56,182 nt of DNA from a virus: IMG/VR virus record IMGVR_UViG_3300024265_000058, positions 1 through 56,182 of that record, one strand, 5' to 3'. This document shows, piece by piece, positions 42,801 to 51,481 of this stretch. The position numbers and the translations under genes were made by a program. A model generated the notes under the pieces. The model was not told the DNA's origin. It searched no databases and saw nothing but the letters and a program-made list of their open reading frames with translations. Position 1 is the first letter of the stretch; each line of letters starts with the position of its first letter.

Positions 42801-45800
42801 GGTGCTGGCCGAGGTCCAAGCAGAGATATGGGCTCAGCCGGTGTACCGGGCGCTGGCCATGTTCCAGCGTGGTGAGAATCCTGATGGCACCACACCTGAG
42901 CGCGCCATCTTCAAGCTCGACCGCGATGACCTGATCGCCCGTTACGGCAAGGATTTCATCAAGGGCCTGCCCAAGCCGTGGGTCTACACGATCAAGCACG
43001 GCGTCGGTGTCAATGCCGATGTGGCCGCAACCATCTTTGGATTCTCCAGCGCTGACGAGATGATTCAGGAGATGATGCGCGCCGGCAGGATGGATGCCGT
43101 GATCGAGGCCGAGACTGATACTCGCATGCGCCAGCGATTCCCTGATCCGCTGGTCGATGGCACCCTGGCCGCCGATGCGGTGACTTCCGTGCATAACGAG
43201 AAACGCGCTCAGTTGCTCGCTGCCGAGCTCCGGGCCCTCAGAGTGCAGATGCGCAAGGACCGCAAGATCGTCTCAGCAACCGAGCGTGAGTCAGCCAGAA
43301 CGGATCGTGAAGCAAGGGCGGCGAATGCAGGCATGCTGCCCAGTCGTGGCGAGCTCGCGATCATCAAGAAGCTGGTCAGTGACACCATCGATGCCATGCG
43401 CATCCGGGATGTGAACCCGAATAAGTACCGGGTCGCTGAGCAGAAGGCAGGCCGCAAAGCCTTTGAGGCCAATGGCAAGGGTGACTATGAAACGGCCTAC
43501 GCCGAGAAGCTCAAGCAGATTCGCAATCATGAGCTGTTCCGTGCTGCCGTCCGGGCCAAGGAGGAAGCCGGCAGAACGCAGAAATACCTCAAGAAATTCG
43601 AGTCAAAGACGGTGCAGCGCCGGCTTGGCAAGTCCGGGATGCTGGATCAGATACTTGCGGTCATCGAGGGCATGGATTTCCGCACCGTGTCACTGGCTCA
43701 GGTAGATCGCGATGCCGCTATGGCAGAGATGCTGCAGGCTGTTGAGGATGGTCGGCTGGTCGTGCCGCCTGCCACCCTGAACAAACTGCGCAACATGGGC
43801 ACCAACTGGAAAGATTTTACGGTTGATGAGTTCCGTGACATACGCAACATCGTGCGCCAGCTCGAGCATCAGGCCAAGCGAATGGCCGAGGGCGTGGTCA
43901 ACGGCGAGAAGGTACTGCTGCAGGACGCGGTCAATGACGTAGCCGATAGCATCCTCGAGAATAATAAATTCATCCCGGCCGGCATCAGCGAGCCGACACT
44001 GGGCGAGAAGGGCAAGCGATCACTCAAGCAGGGTGTTGCGTCCTGGCTGCGTCCGGGCGCGATTGCACGGGTGCTCGATCAGTCAGGATTCGGTGCGCTC
44101 ACGCGCCGCATCATCGTGCCGATCCGCAAGGCCTACTCTGAAAAACTGATTCCGGGCCTCAAGAAGGCTCAAAAGGATGTCTCGGAGATTTACCTCAAGC
44201 ACTACACCAAGGCCGAGCTCGGCAACATGCACAAAAAAGTATGGGTGGAGGCGATGGGCGAGAGCCTGTCCCTTGCCGACATGCTTTCAATCGCACTGAA
44301 CTGGGGCAATGCCGGCAACCGCTCCGCAATGCTCGGAGGCATCAAGCGTGACGGCTCGCCGGCCTATACCGAGCAGGGCATACAGGCGGTGCTGTCAATG
44401 CTGGATGCCAAGGATGTGGGATTCATCAATGATGTCTGGGCATACCTCGATTCCTACTGGCCAGCGCTGAGTGAGGCTGAGCAACGGCGCCGCGGCATCG
44501 CGCCGCAGAAAGTGGAAGCCTTGCCGTTCACATTCAGGGGTAAAAATAATCAGGAGCTCACGGCCAAGGGCGGCTATTACCCACTGAAATATGACCGCCG
44601 GCACTCCGAGCGCATCAAGGATGTCGAGCTCGAGGATTTATACAAGAAAATGGGCAACGGTGTATTCATCACTGCCCAGACCCGAGCCGGATCGACATTC
44701 GAGCGGGTGCAGAATCACGGCATGGTGGTGAAGCTAGGCCTGCACACCATCGACCTGCACCTGCGCGAGATCGTGCGGGACATTGCCATTGGCGATGAGG
44801 TCAATTTCATCAAGCGCCTGCTCAACGATAAGCAGGTCCGGGCGGCCTTCAATAACACCGGCAACGACACCTCGCTCGAGGCGCTCAACCTGTGGCTGAC
44901 TGATGCGGCCGTTGGTGAGCTGCCAGCCGAGGGCATTGCCGAGCAGAGCGTGGCATGGATTCGCACCGGGTTCGTCAAGGCCAAGCTCGGCTGGAATCTG
45001 ATGACCACGCTGCTGCAGTTCACGGGCATATTCCAGACCATTGCTGTGATTGGGACTCAGGCCTACGCTCGGGGCTTCGGCAAGTTCATGCAGAATCCTC
45101 GAGCGATGTATCGGTTCGTCATGGAGCAGTCGTCCTTTATGCATGCTCGCTATGTCGATTCGACCGCATTCGACAAGGACGTACTGGACACACAGGCGCA
45201 CCTGAATTCCGTATTCGGTGCTGCTCCGACCCGCTTCAAAACATGGTCGCTGGCAGCCTCGGCTACGTTTTTCTATCCGATTGCCAAGGCCCAGTCGATA
45301 GTCGATGTGTCAACCTGGCTCGGCGCCTACTGGAAAGGCCGCAACGTCAAGAACCTGAATGATGCTGACGCGATTATCTATGCCGATGTGCAGGTCGAGA
45401 ATGCACAAACGTCAGGTTTCTACTCGGATCGATCCGGGCTGGAGCGTGGCACTACCGGCACCAAGAAAAACCGGCAGTCTCAGTTCATACGCATCTGGAC
45501 TACCCTGATCTCCTACATGCTGGCCAAGAGCAACATTGCCTACGAGAAGGGCGTTTCATTGAAGCGCAAGCCAAGCCTCAAGGCGGCGGTGTACTTCGCG
45601 ACTGACCTGATGCTGCTCTACACGATGGAGGGCATTGCCGCTGCGATCATCTACAACCAGCTCCCGGATGAGGATGACGATGAATCGTGGGGTTGGTGGG
45701 TAGCCAAGGCGACGGTTGACTCCGCGGTGTCAGGCATCCCGTTCGTGCGCGAGATACCGGCGGCCCGGTTCGGCGGCGGCAACACGGCAATCGGATCACT

Positions 45801-45993
45801 GGGCGATGATATCTATTCGCTCGGGCAGCAGATCAATCAGGGCGAGATCGATGAGGCCCTGCTCAAAACTCTCAACAATGTTGGGGGTACACTATTTCAC
45901 TATCCGAGCAGCCAGACGAATCGGTTGCTGGATGCCTACTGGGCCGAGGGCGATGCAGAGTTTTACGAGTGGCTCACTGGCGTAAGGGACTAA
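36856..45993 (+). CDS. Giant polyvalent protein (JAB/RadC, zincin and other domains)
   Basis: A 3,045-residue protein, 16% of the genome. Residues about 270-390 are a RadC-like JAB domain with HNHPSG at 340-345 and S350/D353. A middle domain, about 1170-1720, includes FLEEVQSDWHQ (residues 1332-1342), a motif typical of large polyvalent proteins. A metallopeptidase-like HESGH lies at 1804-1808. Long helical regions follow, and the C-terminus has hydrophobic helices. Related giants in Bcep22-like phages and P1 DarB are packaged and injected to protect or prepare infection. That role is inferred. Confidence 0.85.
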   Translation: MALKDCFKQLGKAISSEDRAQIESDVAAGMSEHDAVIASLRDSSQDLIAIVERIEEAGGNVQRRPNPLVDAREIQMRNLDKLQKERATVQEKMAKTLETLQEIEAIENFVANYPDRRGFFVAEQIDLANDQHLTAILSAMLFDPNQREILAAGRLGLKGDTPVALVGSFRAMQDKAFGQHAKLRAYQEQNASIDDRIKTVFHGERRNPVLDQRGDYIIMEPIKPAGPDQGDLFSDADVPQSQKAVEAKANYKIRVRNEETGTLPTGLDIVKSAEDAAHVMAPIRRNAQEGMWALVLDENDQVISAIIHTKGTYDGTSVFPSVMAGAILTTPGAKKVWFAHNHPSGVSAPSQADERITKKLVATLTDTDIEIAGHVVIGAGGQGFSELGNNGLPVGQVARPIRALPRRKQVSITERRLRANVNDVEALTSPSATERLLNEMDPPEGIMILNNRHKPLGYLAMSPDEMRSLRTTGGHRRLLQAFSELGGAAGFIITKADDPAITENLGHWAGSNDFRMLDHFYTDAAGNLKSKSSQGAGPPGREGTYYQSQEPRLQAIHNLTSENLEFSDNLGGLAVPSIAIAPEGKDLQGFGEITLIGTRELGDPQQVPLFDADAYAIRFPKAQYKEAKHDTVQELLDEVEEWAMRIAGSKYSGLPDYLWEYMRRHPDPDRLIQHMLTDNTAKAWFLAERHGEKPEPTLDDVMPRYTWGWHDAIVNFFEGDLSAEELTWEHSRRIAHMKKAGRVVTKAIREHFIKKIGGRPTTEGQVIRAEKVYALSQEFINRAGIFNEDGSLTIQAYDRLKADVARKGSQNINDVDTQTYLDSRIERLGATNQFKVWAQQKVLGRMGEPRIKIGNRWQPYTLANVVRKMKRKLRGTETFFPSEGLIRAKAAARIKTMPEARQRAIEQIGTPEQVDAARQEAQRMVFDWTTQMAPFWRYPTSSTDVFDRSLDAAREAIAYTAQAMHRMNAEKALEVGLKRAGFDGPFPDWLISEGLDAIAAFMQAPVPYFEAKPQRAVMLDEFAGAVIPVDASPATRAILAKHGIPFKEYQGGREGPQNRTAAVDALQQQLSDAGERTLFQSEIGFTSGLENAARAMPREKGNAADMIGTLKKMPGVTKAELEALDVEAWMNAKGTVTKDELTAYIMANGIEVIETQLGGEHIPTPELTAEPNSDFETYEKYGMEDIWNDEYLYSRTSIWDVTDFYSDFTFQMIEDRDAGNISVTPDDGQTWLDIDAPINEQTQAHGEDAIEKYILENAPEQKFDRIAENVGQQIPGGTNFREIVLHMPPVPQEGRPFQWNDFEGGHHDENNIIAFFLATDREGPNGERILFLEEVQSDWHQRGKRFGYRRDLLTIPDYRIMETENQWVAVDAETGSPISYGTLDSGQPRYISVGKGVVGHGEMDNVSAEDVLRAQAAARAYISNHLNTLRSERARADVDKVPKGPFSGNAWVTLAMKRAIRLAAEQGYDQLAWSTGAIINNRGGFATEIDEVSIDPRRAQVSAYDKEGILIETDTYNDSDLIEYIGQENFDKLQTQIQEHANRYDILGGVEADLGNESPTMISYAEQPLDSQLTRLIISDGPTAAAEFLKNEAEAGDLFMAVDENGELYRDRLSGDILVSKTRAFLSEYIENEMYDDANNHPRLTNMGYTFMSKRGRAMLQHYDKAMVNLTNKAVRKLDPKAKVNRFGQQLEDPDKAIKIASLQTQYLSASNQATALARGGRHSESMRQRNRAYELERQIREADAQTGGGPAIHVLDITEPVREAAMLGQTLFQDTHRGSITFDLENRAVIRLGQASNLSTFLHESGHLYLEIMGDLAEQAVGPRQVIGDYQKILEYLGVNSRREITREHHEKWAKAFEVYLKEGKAPSQDMQGIFAAFSQWLTKVYERLQTLAGVELTDDIRGVMDRMLATDLAITNAEQTQEFRPMYSTAEAMGVSQERFEVYKDLITRAHQDAFDKEARKMLAYLEREAKVVWQTERKKVLAEVQAEIWAQPVYRALAMFQRGENPDGTTPERAIFKLDRDDLIARYGKDFIKGLPKPWVYTIKHGVGVNADVAATIFGFSSADEMIQEMMRAGRMDAVIEAETDTRMRQRFPDPLVDGTLAADAVTSVHNEKRAQLLAAELRALRVQMRKDRKIVSATERESARTDREARAANAGMLPSRGELAIIKKLVSDTIDAMRIRDVNPNKYRVAEQKAGRKAFEANGKGDYETAYAEKLKQIRNHELFRAAVRAKEEAGRTQKYLKKFESKTVQRRLGKSGMLDQILAVIEGMDFRTVSLAQVDRDAAMAEMLQAVEDGRLVVPPATLNKLRNMGTNWKDFTVDEFRDIRNIVRQLEHQAKRMAEGVVNGEKVLLQDAVNDVADSILENNKFIPAGISEPTLGEKGKRSLKQGVASWLRPGAIARVLDQSGFGALTRRIIVPIRKAYSEKLIPGLKKAQKDVSEIYLKHYTKAELGNMHKKVWVEAMGESLSLADMLSIALNWGNAGNRSAMLGGIKRDGSPAYTEQGIQAVLSMLDAKDVGFINDVWAYLDSYWPALSEAEQRRRGIAPQKVEALPFTFRGKNNQELTAKGGYYPLKYDRRHSERIKDVELEDLYKKMGNGVFITAQTRAGSTFERVQNHGMVVKLGLHTIDLHLREIVRDIAIGDEVNFIKRLLNDKQVRAAFNNTGNDTSLEALNLWLTDAAVGELPAEGIAEQSVAWIRTGFVKAKLGWNLMTTLLQFTGIFQTIAVIGTQAYARGFGKFMQNPRAMYRFVMEQSSFMHARYVDSTAFDKDVLDTQAHLNSVFGAAPTRFKTWSLAASATFFYPIAKAQSIVDVSTWLGAYWKGRNVKNLNDADAIIYADVQVENAQTSGFYSDRSGLERGTTGTKKNRQSQFIRIWTTLISYMLAKSNIAYEKGVSLKRKPSLKAAVYFATDLMLLYTMEGIAAAIIYNQLPDEDDDESWGWWVAKATVDSAVSGIPFVREIPAARFGGGNTAIGSLGDDIYSLGQQINQGEIDEALLKTLNNVGGTLFHYPSSQTNRLLDAYWAEGDAEFYEWLTGVRD

Positions 45994-46003
45994 GGAGACG
46001 CGC

Positions 46004-46738
46004 ATGGCACTGGACACCACAGAAGATCGATTTAACGGTGTGATCGCATCACTGGCGATCAAGGCGCCCTGCATCGCAGTGCAGCTCACGCCACTGACTG
46101 ACCTCGAGGGCCTGCTGGTAGTCGATGGCTTTCAGACGGCTGAGTTCGACCGGGTGCTGGTGATCGCGCAGACCGATGCGGTAGAGAATGGCATCTACAA
46201 CGTGCGCACATCCGAGTGGGATCGAGCTGCTGACTTCGACGGCAACCGCGATGTGGCACAGGGCACGATAGTCAATGTGGAGCGCATCACTGGATTCAGC
46301 CAAGTGTATGAGCAGCGCGAGGTCGAGCCGGTCATTGGTACTGACGATATTACATGGCGGCTCTGGTATGACGCCTCGACGGCGGCTGCTTGTGGCATCG
46401 TAAACTCGCTCGGGTTCACGATTCTCAATCAGTCGCTTGGCAGTGTGACCAACACCGTCACCATTGACTACCAGCTCGGGCAGGGCATCACGCTGACGCT
46501 GACCGAGGATGTGACCAACATCGTTTTTCAGAATATCTGCCCCGGCAATGTGACGCAGCTCGAGTTTGACATCCGGCAGGATTCGGTGCCCTGGACAATC
46601 ACATGGCCGGCGACAATCAAGTGGCGCAATGGCACGGCGCCTGATATCTCAAGCGCCGATAGCATCACGCAGGTCCATCTGCGCAGCACCGATGGCGGGC
46701 TCGAGTGGCTCGGCACCTTCTCGGAGAATCATGGCTGA
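46004..46738 (+). CDS. Putative tail fibre adaptor
   Basis: A 244-residue protein after AAGGAGACGCGC. Residues 1-100 (TEDRFNGVIASLAIKAPC) are paralogous to the start of the 534-residue fibre protein at 49024. The remainder is beta-rich (TVTIDYQLGQGITLTLTED). A virion attachment domain plus a short tip is likely. Confidence 0.75.
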   Translation: MALDTTEDRFNGVIASLAIKAPCIAVQLTPLTDLEGLLVVDGFQTAEFDRVLVIAQTDAVENGIYNVRTSEWDRAADFDGNRDVAQGTIVNVERITGFSQVYEQREVEPVIGTDDITWRLWYDASTAAACGIVNSLGFTILNQSLGSVTNTVTIDYQLGQGITLTLTEDVTNIVFQNICPGNVTQLEFDIRQDSVPWTITWPATIKWRNGTAPDISSADSITQVHLRSTDGGLEWLGTFSENHG

Positions 46739-49011
46739 TGGGAATGATCCTCGGCCATCACATTCCCGGTCGGACTGGCGCTGCGCCAGCCGCGGATTCC
46801 TGCTCGTATTCAGTCAAGTCGGATGACCCTACGCCTGAGCCTTTCAGCACTCCGGGCGGCAGCCGTCGCGACGTTCGTTTCAGGCAGGATGGCTTACGTG
46901 CGTGGACACACTGGACGGTATCGGTCGGTGGCGACGATACGCACCAGTACGATATATCTCCTGCGTGGTCATTGCTCCAAGCCGACTGGACGCCAAACGG
47001 TGGCATACTCCGCAACACCAGCCTTAACCGCTCGATGGAGTGGCACGACAACGGCACCAAGCTGACATTTCTCTCCCGCTGGTTCTCAAGTTTTCGGAGG
47101 ATAGATACCTTCGATCATTCAGCAGCTCCCTACGATATTTCAGGTGGGCTTGGTCCGGGGCTCGGGGGCTTTACAGCGCTGACCGGTGTTGGCGAATACA
47201 TGGCCCGCTGGAGCCTCGATGGATTCAGTCTCTTTGTCGATACGCAATCGGTCAACATGCAGCGGTACATCATGACGACCGCGCATGACATCACGACCAT
47301 CACCGGGTTCGATCAGTTCTGGAATTACGGGGCCTTTGTCGGCGGCACTAATACGTGGGACTTCTCAGCCGATCACACCAGAATTTACTTTGCCCCGAGC
47401 GGCGGCGACATCAAATCAATGGACCTGACGGCGCCGGATGACATCTCGGCACCGTTCAACTTAATCACTGGTCCCGATACGGACCTGCCCTCCAATTTGC
47501 AGGTCCCGAGGGGGCTGAATATCCGAGCGGATACCGGCGACATCATCCTGCTTGGCGACCAGAATAATCAGCGCATCAGGTGTTGGTCCGGGGGCGTGGC
47601 TCCTACGACTGACGCTGATTTCAATGATGTAGTGCTGCTGCTGGATTTCGATGGCCCGGACCAAGGCACCAACATCACCGACCTGTCGAATTCCGGCCAT
47701 AACGAGACGTTTTTCGACAATGCTCAGATTGATGTTACTGGCAGGTCACTGGGAAAAAACACGCTGCTGCTGGATGGCGCCGGTGATTTCATCACATTCC
47801 CTGACAGCGCCGACTGGGATTTTGGCACCGCTGATTTCACGATTGAATTCACGGTGGACTTTGACGCTATCTCTACCGCTCAGACATTCATGGGCAACTA
47901 CCTGACCGGTGCCGGCGACGACAAGGGCATCTCGGTCGAGATCGATGCGTCCAATAATATCCGCGTGTTGAATGGCGACTCGGTCCTGTATTCAGAGGCT
48001 TGGGCGGGCGCGGCGATCAACACCACGTTTTTCATATTGGTCAGCCGGTCTGGCACTGACCTGCGGGTATTCATTGACGGCGTCCAGCTCGGCAGCACGG
48101 TGGTCGATTCGACAAATTTCACTGGCTCGGTCCAGCCTTGGCGCATTGGTACGCTGGATGGAGCGGCGCAATTTGTGGGCGGCAACATGGGTTCGGTGCG
48201 AATCACCAAGGGCGTGGCGCGTCAGACTTCAAACTTCACGGTGCCGGGTTGCTTCTATCCACACGATCCAGTGCCGGCATCGCCTGTCACCGCGTCAGGC
48301 TCACCGTCGATCACTAAACCGACCTCGGCCGGCGAGGCCCTCGTCATCTCAAGCCCCGCGATTGAAGCGGGCGCCCCACTCATTGGCCCCGGTATCAACG
48401 TACTGATTCCCGCATCACCGACCGAAACGGTAGATGATAGGCTTTTTGTCTATTCAAACGTCTCGTCAGGGGCCATTGTGGATGGCACCTGGACAGCGCT
48501 TGCCACTGCGCCTGCTGGTTTCGAGGTACTGACCAAGATAGCAGCGGGCGATGCGACGGATGAGGCCCGTTCTGGCAGCGCGTTAGTCCATGCGGTTTAT
48601 ATAAAATTCACCATGAAGGATATCGCGGGGGCAGGGTCATGGGATTTCAACGCACAAAGCACCCTGCGCAACACTAACCGCACTGCATTCGATTGCAATT
48701 CGCTGGCCTCGTTCGGTACGCCAGCGCCGAGCTGCTCATTTTTTGCAGGCGTCAGGGTTGCAACTGGTAATGATGCTGATGGTATTGGCGATTTCTCTGA
48801 TGCGGCGTGGAATGCACCGCCGAATGGCGGGACAATCCTGAAAGTGAGGACATTCAATCCGCTACCGACCACAAGCACCCATTGGTCAGCGATCAGTTTC
48901 CTTTGCGAGCCGACAAAGGTGAGCTATCCCACTGGCATGTTCTGGGCCAGTGCAGGGGCGCCAAGCAATTACCTGACAAGCACTCGCGGTTGGCGGTACG
49001 ATCACGATTAG
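46738..49011 (+). CDS. Tail fibre/spike with LamG-like domain
   Basis: A 757-residue protein starting at the ATG that overlaps the previous stop. The N-terminal 290 residues contain repeated beta motifs suggestive of a propeller. Residues about 297-512 match a concanavalin/LamG jelly roll (VLLLDFDGPDQGTN...TLLLDGAGDFITFPDS...VFIDGVQLGS). A TASGSPSITKPTSAG linker is at about 518, followed by a C-terminal beta domain. Sugar or receptor binding is likely. Confidence 0.8.
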   Translation: MGMILGHHIPGRTGAAPAADSCSYSVKSDDPTPEPFSTPGGSRRDVRFRQDGLRAWTHWTVSVGGDDTHQYDISPAWSLLQADWTPNGGILRNTSLNRSMEWHDNGTKLTFLSRWFSSFRRIDTFDHSAAPYDISGGLGPGLGGFTALTGVGEYMARWSLDGFSLFVDTQSVNMQRYIMTTAHDITTITGFDQFWNYGAFVGGTNTWDFSADHTRIYFAPSGGDIKSMDLTAPDDISAPFNLITGPDTDLPSNLQVPRGLNIRADTGDIILLGDQNNQRIRCWSGGVAPTTDADFNDVVLLLDFDGPDQGTNITDLSNSGHNETFFDNAQIDVTGRSLGKNTLLLDGAGDFITFPDSADWDFGTADFTIEFTVDFDAISTAQTFMGNYLTGAGDDKGISVEIDASNNIRVLNGDSVLYSEAWAGAAINTTFFILVSRSGTDLRVFIDGVQLGSTVVDSTNFTGSVQPWRIGTLDGAAQFVGGNMGSVRITKGVARQTSNFTVPGCFYPHDPVPASPVTASGSPSITKPTSAGEALVISSPAIEAGAPLIGPGINVLIPASPTETVDDRLFVYSNVSSGAIVDGTWTALATAPAGFEVLTKIAAGDATDEARSGSALVHAVYIKFTMKDIAGAGSWDFNAQSTLRNTNRTAFDCNSLASFGTPAPSCSFFAGVRVATGNDADGIGDFSDAAWNAPPNGGTILKVRTFNPLPTTSTHWSAISFLCEPTKVSYPTGMFWASAGAPSNYLTSTRGWRYDHD

Positions 49012-49023
49012 AGGTCAAAGGAT

Positions 49024-50628
49024 ATGGGACTCAATCAATCAGAAGATAGATTCAACGGCGTCATCGCCTCGCTCGCCATCAAGGCACCCTGCAAAACGGT
49101 AACTGACGGCGTCGGCAACATCCTCCTCGAGGGCGAGCAGACTATCAACGCCATCGCGGTAGTTGTAGATGATCGGGTGCTGGTCATGGAGCAGACTGAC
49201 CCGGTCGAGAATGGCATTTACAACGTGCGGACCTCTACCTGGGAGCGGTCGGCCGACTGGGATGGCAACCGCGATGTGGTCAAAGGCACCCTCGTCACCG
49301 TCAACCGGCCGCCGAATAATCTGACTTGCTATGTGCAGGTCAATCTGGGCGTCGGTCAGGATGAGCCGACAATCGACACCGATCCGGTCAACTTCTCGAT
49401 ATTTTTCACTCAGACCAGCAGCCTCGATGACCTCGATGATGTTGACCTGACCGGCTGCACCGACGACGACCTGATGTACTGGTCAGGCGGGGTGCTGGTC
49501 TGCACCCTTGGCGACCTGACCTGGGACGGCCTCGACTTAACCATCAACGGGAATTTGGAAATGCCCGTGCTCGGGGCGCCAAGGCTTATCAATGCAAACG
49601 GCTCCATCGCAGCGCCCAATGTCCTGTTTAATAATCTCGATGATGATAGTGGCGTCGTCACCAGCTTGGATTCAATGTGGCATGTGGTCGGCGGGTTTAC
49701 TGCGGTCAATTACCGCGAGCGCAGTGACCATGTAATTGTGACCAGTGAGGCGCACGTAGGCCTGACGGCCAGCACCACACAGACTCAGGCCGGCGCTCTG
49801 GAACTGCTATCGACTTACAATCAGATCACGACCGTCGCAAATTCGGGCGATGCCGTGCGCCTGCCTACCGCATTCCAAACGCTTAATCAGGGTCGCCGCA
49901 TGTTGATTATCAATGACGGCGCAGAATCCATGCAGATGTTCCCGACAACCGATCAGGATATCGGCGCCGGTCAGGATCAGCCGCTCGACTTGGCGGCCGG
50001 TCAGAGTGCGTATTTTCTTGCAGTCAGCAATAGCATACCGTCAGTAAATTGGCGGCAGATTTTCGTGGCCTCGGCCAGCGGCAGCGTCGGCAGCCTTGCC
50101 CCGCTACGTGGCTGCAAGGCTTATAAGACTGCGGGCTTTGCGTGGCCTCGCAACGACCTGCCCGGATTCACGATCCCAGATAATGCACCGGGCGGCACTT
50201 CGGTTGTGATCGATTTCAATGCGGAGGTTTTTGATACCGATAGCATCCATGACAACGTCACCAACAACAGCCGTTTCACGATTCCATCCGGCATCACTCA
50301 GGTCGAGATGATTGTCGGCTATATGCTGGACTCTCTCGGCACCGCTCAGGCTGGTCTGGGGCATGTTTACTTGCGGAAAAACGGTATCCAGCGGGGTGTT
50401 GTGGATACCATCATGCCATCTCGGTGGCCGTGGAATTCGGACAACAATGGTGGCGGCACAAATGATGTAGGCGGTGGCACGACTGGCGAGGCTGGCATGA
50501 TCGGCTGGTATTCAGGTGTCATCAACATCACCGATTCTGATTACTTGGAGGTTCTGGTGCTCAGCCAAGCGGGCAGCAGGGATACACCGGCCAATGGAAT
50601 CTGGGCTGAAATGAGGTTACTGGCATGA
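49024..50628 (+). CDS. Tail fibre protein, paralogous N-terminus
   Basis: A 534-residue protein. Its start (SEDRFNGVIASLAIKAPC) and the following VENGIYNVRTS...W.R..D.DGNRDV region match the 46004 protein. The middle is coil-like and beta (PRLINANGSIAAPNVLFNN), and the C-terminus is a likely receptor-binding beta domain. Two fibres with the same anchor suggest co-assembly or alternative host binding. Confidence 0.8.
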   Translation: MGLNQSEDRFNGVIASLAIKAPCKTVTDGVGNILLEGEQTINAIAVVVDDRVLVMEQTDPVENGIYNVRTSTWERSADWDGNRDVVKGTLVTVNRPPNNLTCYVQVNLGVGQDEPTIDTDPVNFSIFFTQTSSLDDLDDVDLTGCTDDDLMYWSGGVLVCTLGDLTWDGLDLTINGNLEMPVLGAPRLINANGSIAAPNVLFNNLDDDSGVVTSLDSMWHVVGGFTAVNYRERSDHVIVTSEAHVGLTASTTQTQAGALELLSTYNQITTVANSGDAVRLPTAFQTLNQGRRMLIINDGAESMQMFPTTDQDIGAGQDQPLDLAAGQSAYFLAVSNSIPSVNWRQIFVASASGSVGSLAPLRGCKAYKTAGFAWPRNDLPGFTIPDNAPGGTSVVIDFNAEVFDTDSIHDNVTNNSRFTIPSGITQVEMIVGYMLDSLGTAQAGLGHVYLRKNGIQRGVVDTIMPSRWPWNSDNNGGGTNDVGGGTTGEAGMIGWYSGVINITDSDYLEVLVLSQAGSRDTPANGIWAEMRLLA

Positions 50629-51017
50629 GCGATGATCGTACATACGTGGTACTGCATACGGGTGCTGATCCGGCGTCATTCAATCATTTTATCAACAATG
50701 ACCTTGGCTTTTTCGAGTTCGAGCCTGCGACCGATACCTTTGGAGTCCTCGAAAGTTTCATCAATCAGGCGGCGCTCGATGGCAGGGCGACTGCCTACCA
50801 AGCGCAGCAGGCTCAGGCCGATCAGGACCATCAGGACGCTCGGGCTGCCGCGGCCACTGCCGGCCTGCAGAATCAATATGGCAATGACATAAACCTCAAC
50901 GCGGTGGTTGAGGTCATGCGGGTCGAGCTGAATGAGCTGCGGGCCTTACATTCACTGCCAGACATAACGGAGCCAGCAATGGACGCCAAGGTTAGAGCGG
51001 AGATCGCAAACCCATGA
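50625..51017 (+). CDS. Hypothetical protein after tail fibre
   Basis: A 130-residue protein with ATGA-type overlap to both neighbours. The second half is a Gln/Ala-rich helix (AYQAQQAQADQDHQDARAAAA). Small proteins at this position can be fibre assembly chaperones. Not recognised. Confidence 0.6.
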   Translation: MSDDRTYVVLHTGADPASFNHFINNDLGFFEFEPATDTFGVLESFINQAALDGRATAYQAQQAQADQDHQDARAAAATAGLQNQYGNDINLNAVVEVMRVELNELRALHSLPDITEPAMDAKVRAEIANP

Positions 51018-51481
51018 ACATCACAGCATTCGACATCGCGCAGCGATTCACAGGCATGAAGGAAATCGGCGGCTCGGTAGACAATCCACAGATCATGGCC
51101 ATGCTCAAGCTCGATGCTGACTGGCCCGAGGAGGACGAGGTTCCGTGGTGCTCTGCATTCGCGAACTACGTCTGCTGGCTGCTCAGGCTGCCTCGGTCCA
51201 AGAGTCTGCGGGCTCGATCATGGCTACGGATCGGCAAGGGCATCCTGTTGAATGAGGCGAGGGCGGGTGACATCGTCATCCTGCAGCGGGGCAAGGGCGA
51301 GCAGCCTGGGCCCGAGGTTATCGAGGCACCGGGGCATGTAGGATTTTATGCCGGCTACATTCCCGGCCCTGTTGGTGGCGAACTGGGGTTGATCGAGGTA
51401 CTCGGCGGCAATCAATCTGACACGGTGAAGGTTTCGCGGTATCCTGCCGACCGCCTGCTTGGTGTGAGGAGACTGACATGA
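51014..51481 (+). CDS. Endolysin, NlpC/P60-CHAP-like peptidase
   Basis: A 155-residue protein. VPWCSAFANYVCW gives the catalytic Cys46; EAPGHVGFYAGY gives His108; LGGNQSDTVKVSRY follows. This is the TIGR02594-type cysteine peptidase fold of phage lysins that cut peptidoglycan. No signal peptide is visible, so release depends on a holin, encoded just downstream. Confidence 0.85.
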   Translation: MNITAFDIAQRFTGMKEIGGSVDNPQIMAMLKLDADWPEEDEVPWCSAFANYVCWLLRLPRSKSLRARSWLRIGKGILLNEARAGDIVILQRGKGEQPGPEVIEAPGHVGFYAGYIPGPVGGELGLIEVLGGNQSDTVKVSRYPADRLLGVRRLT

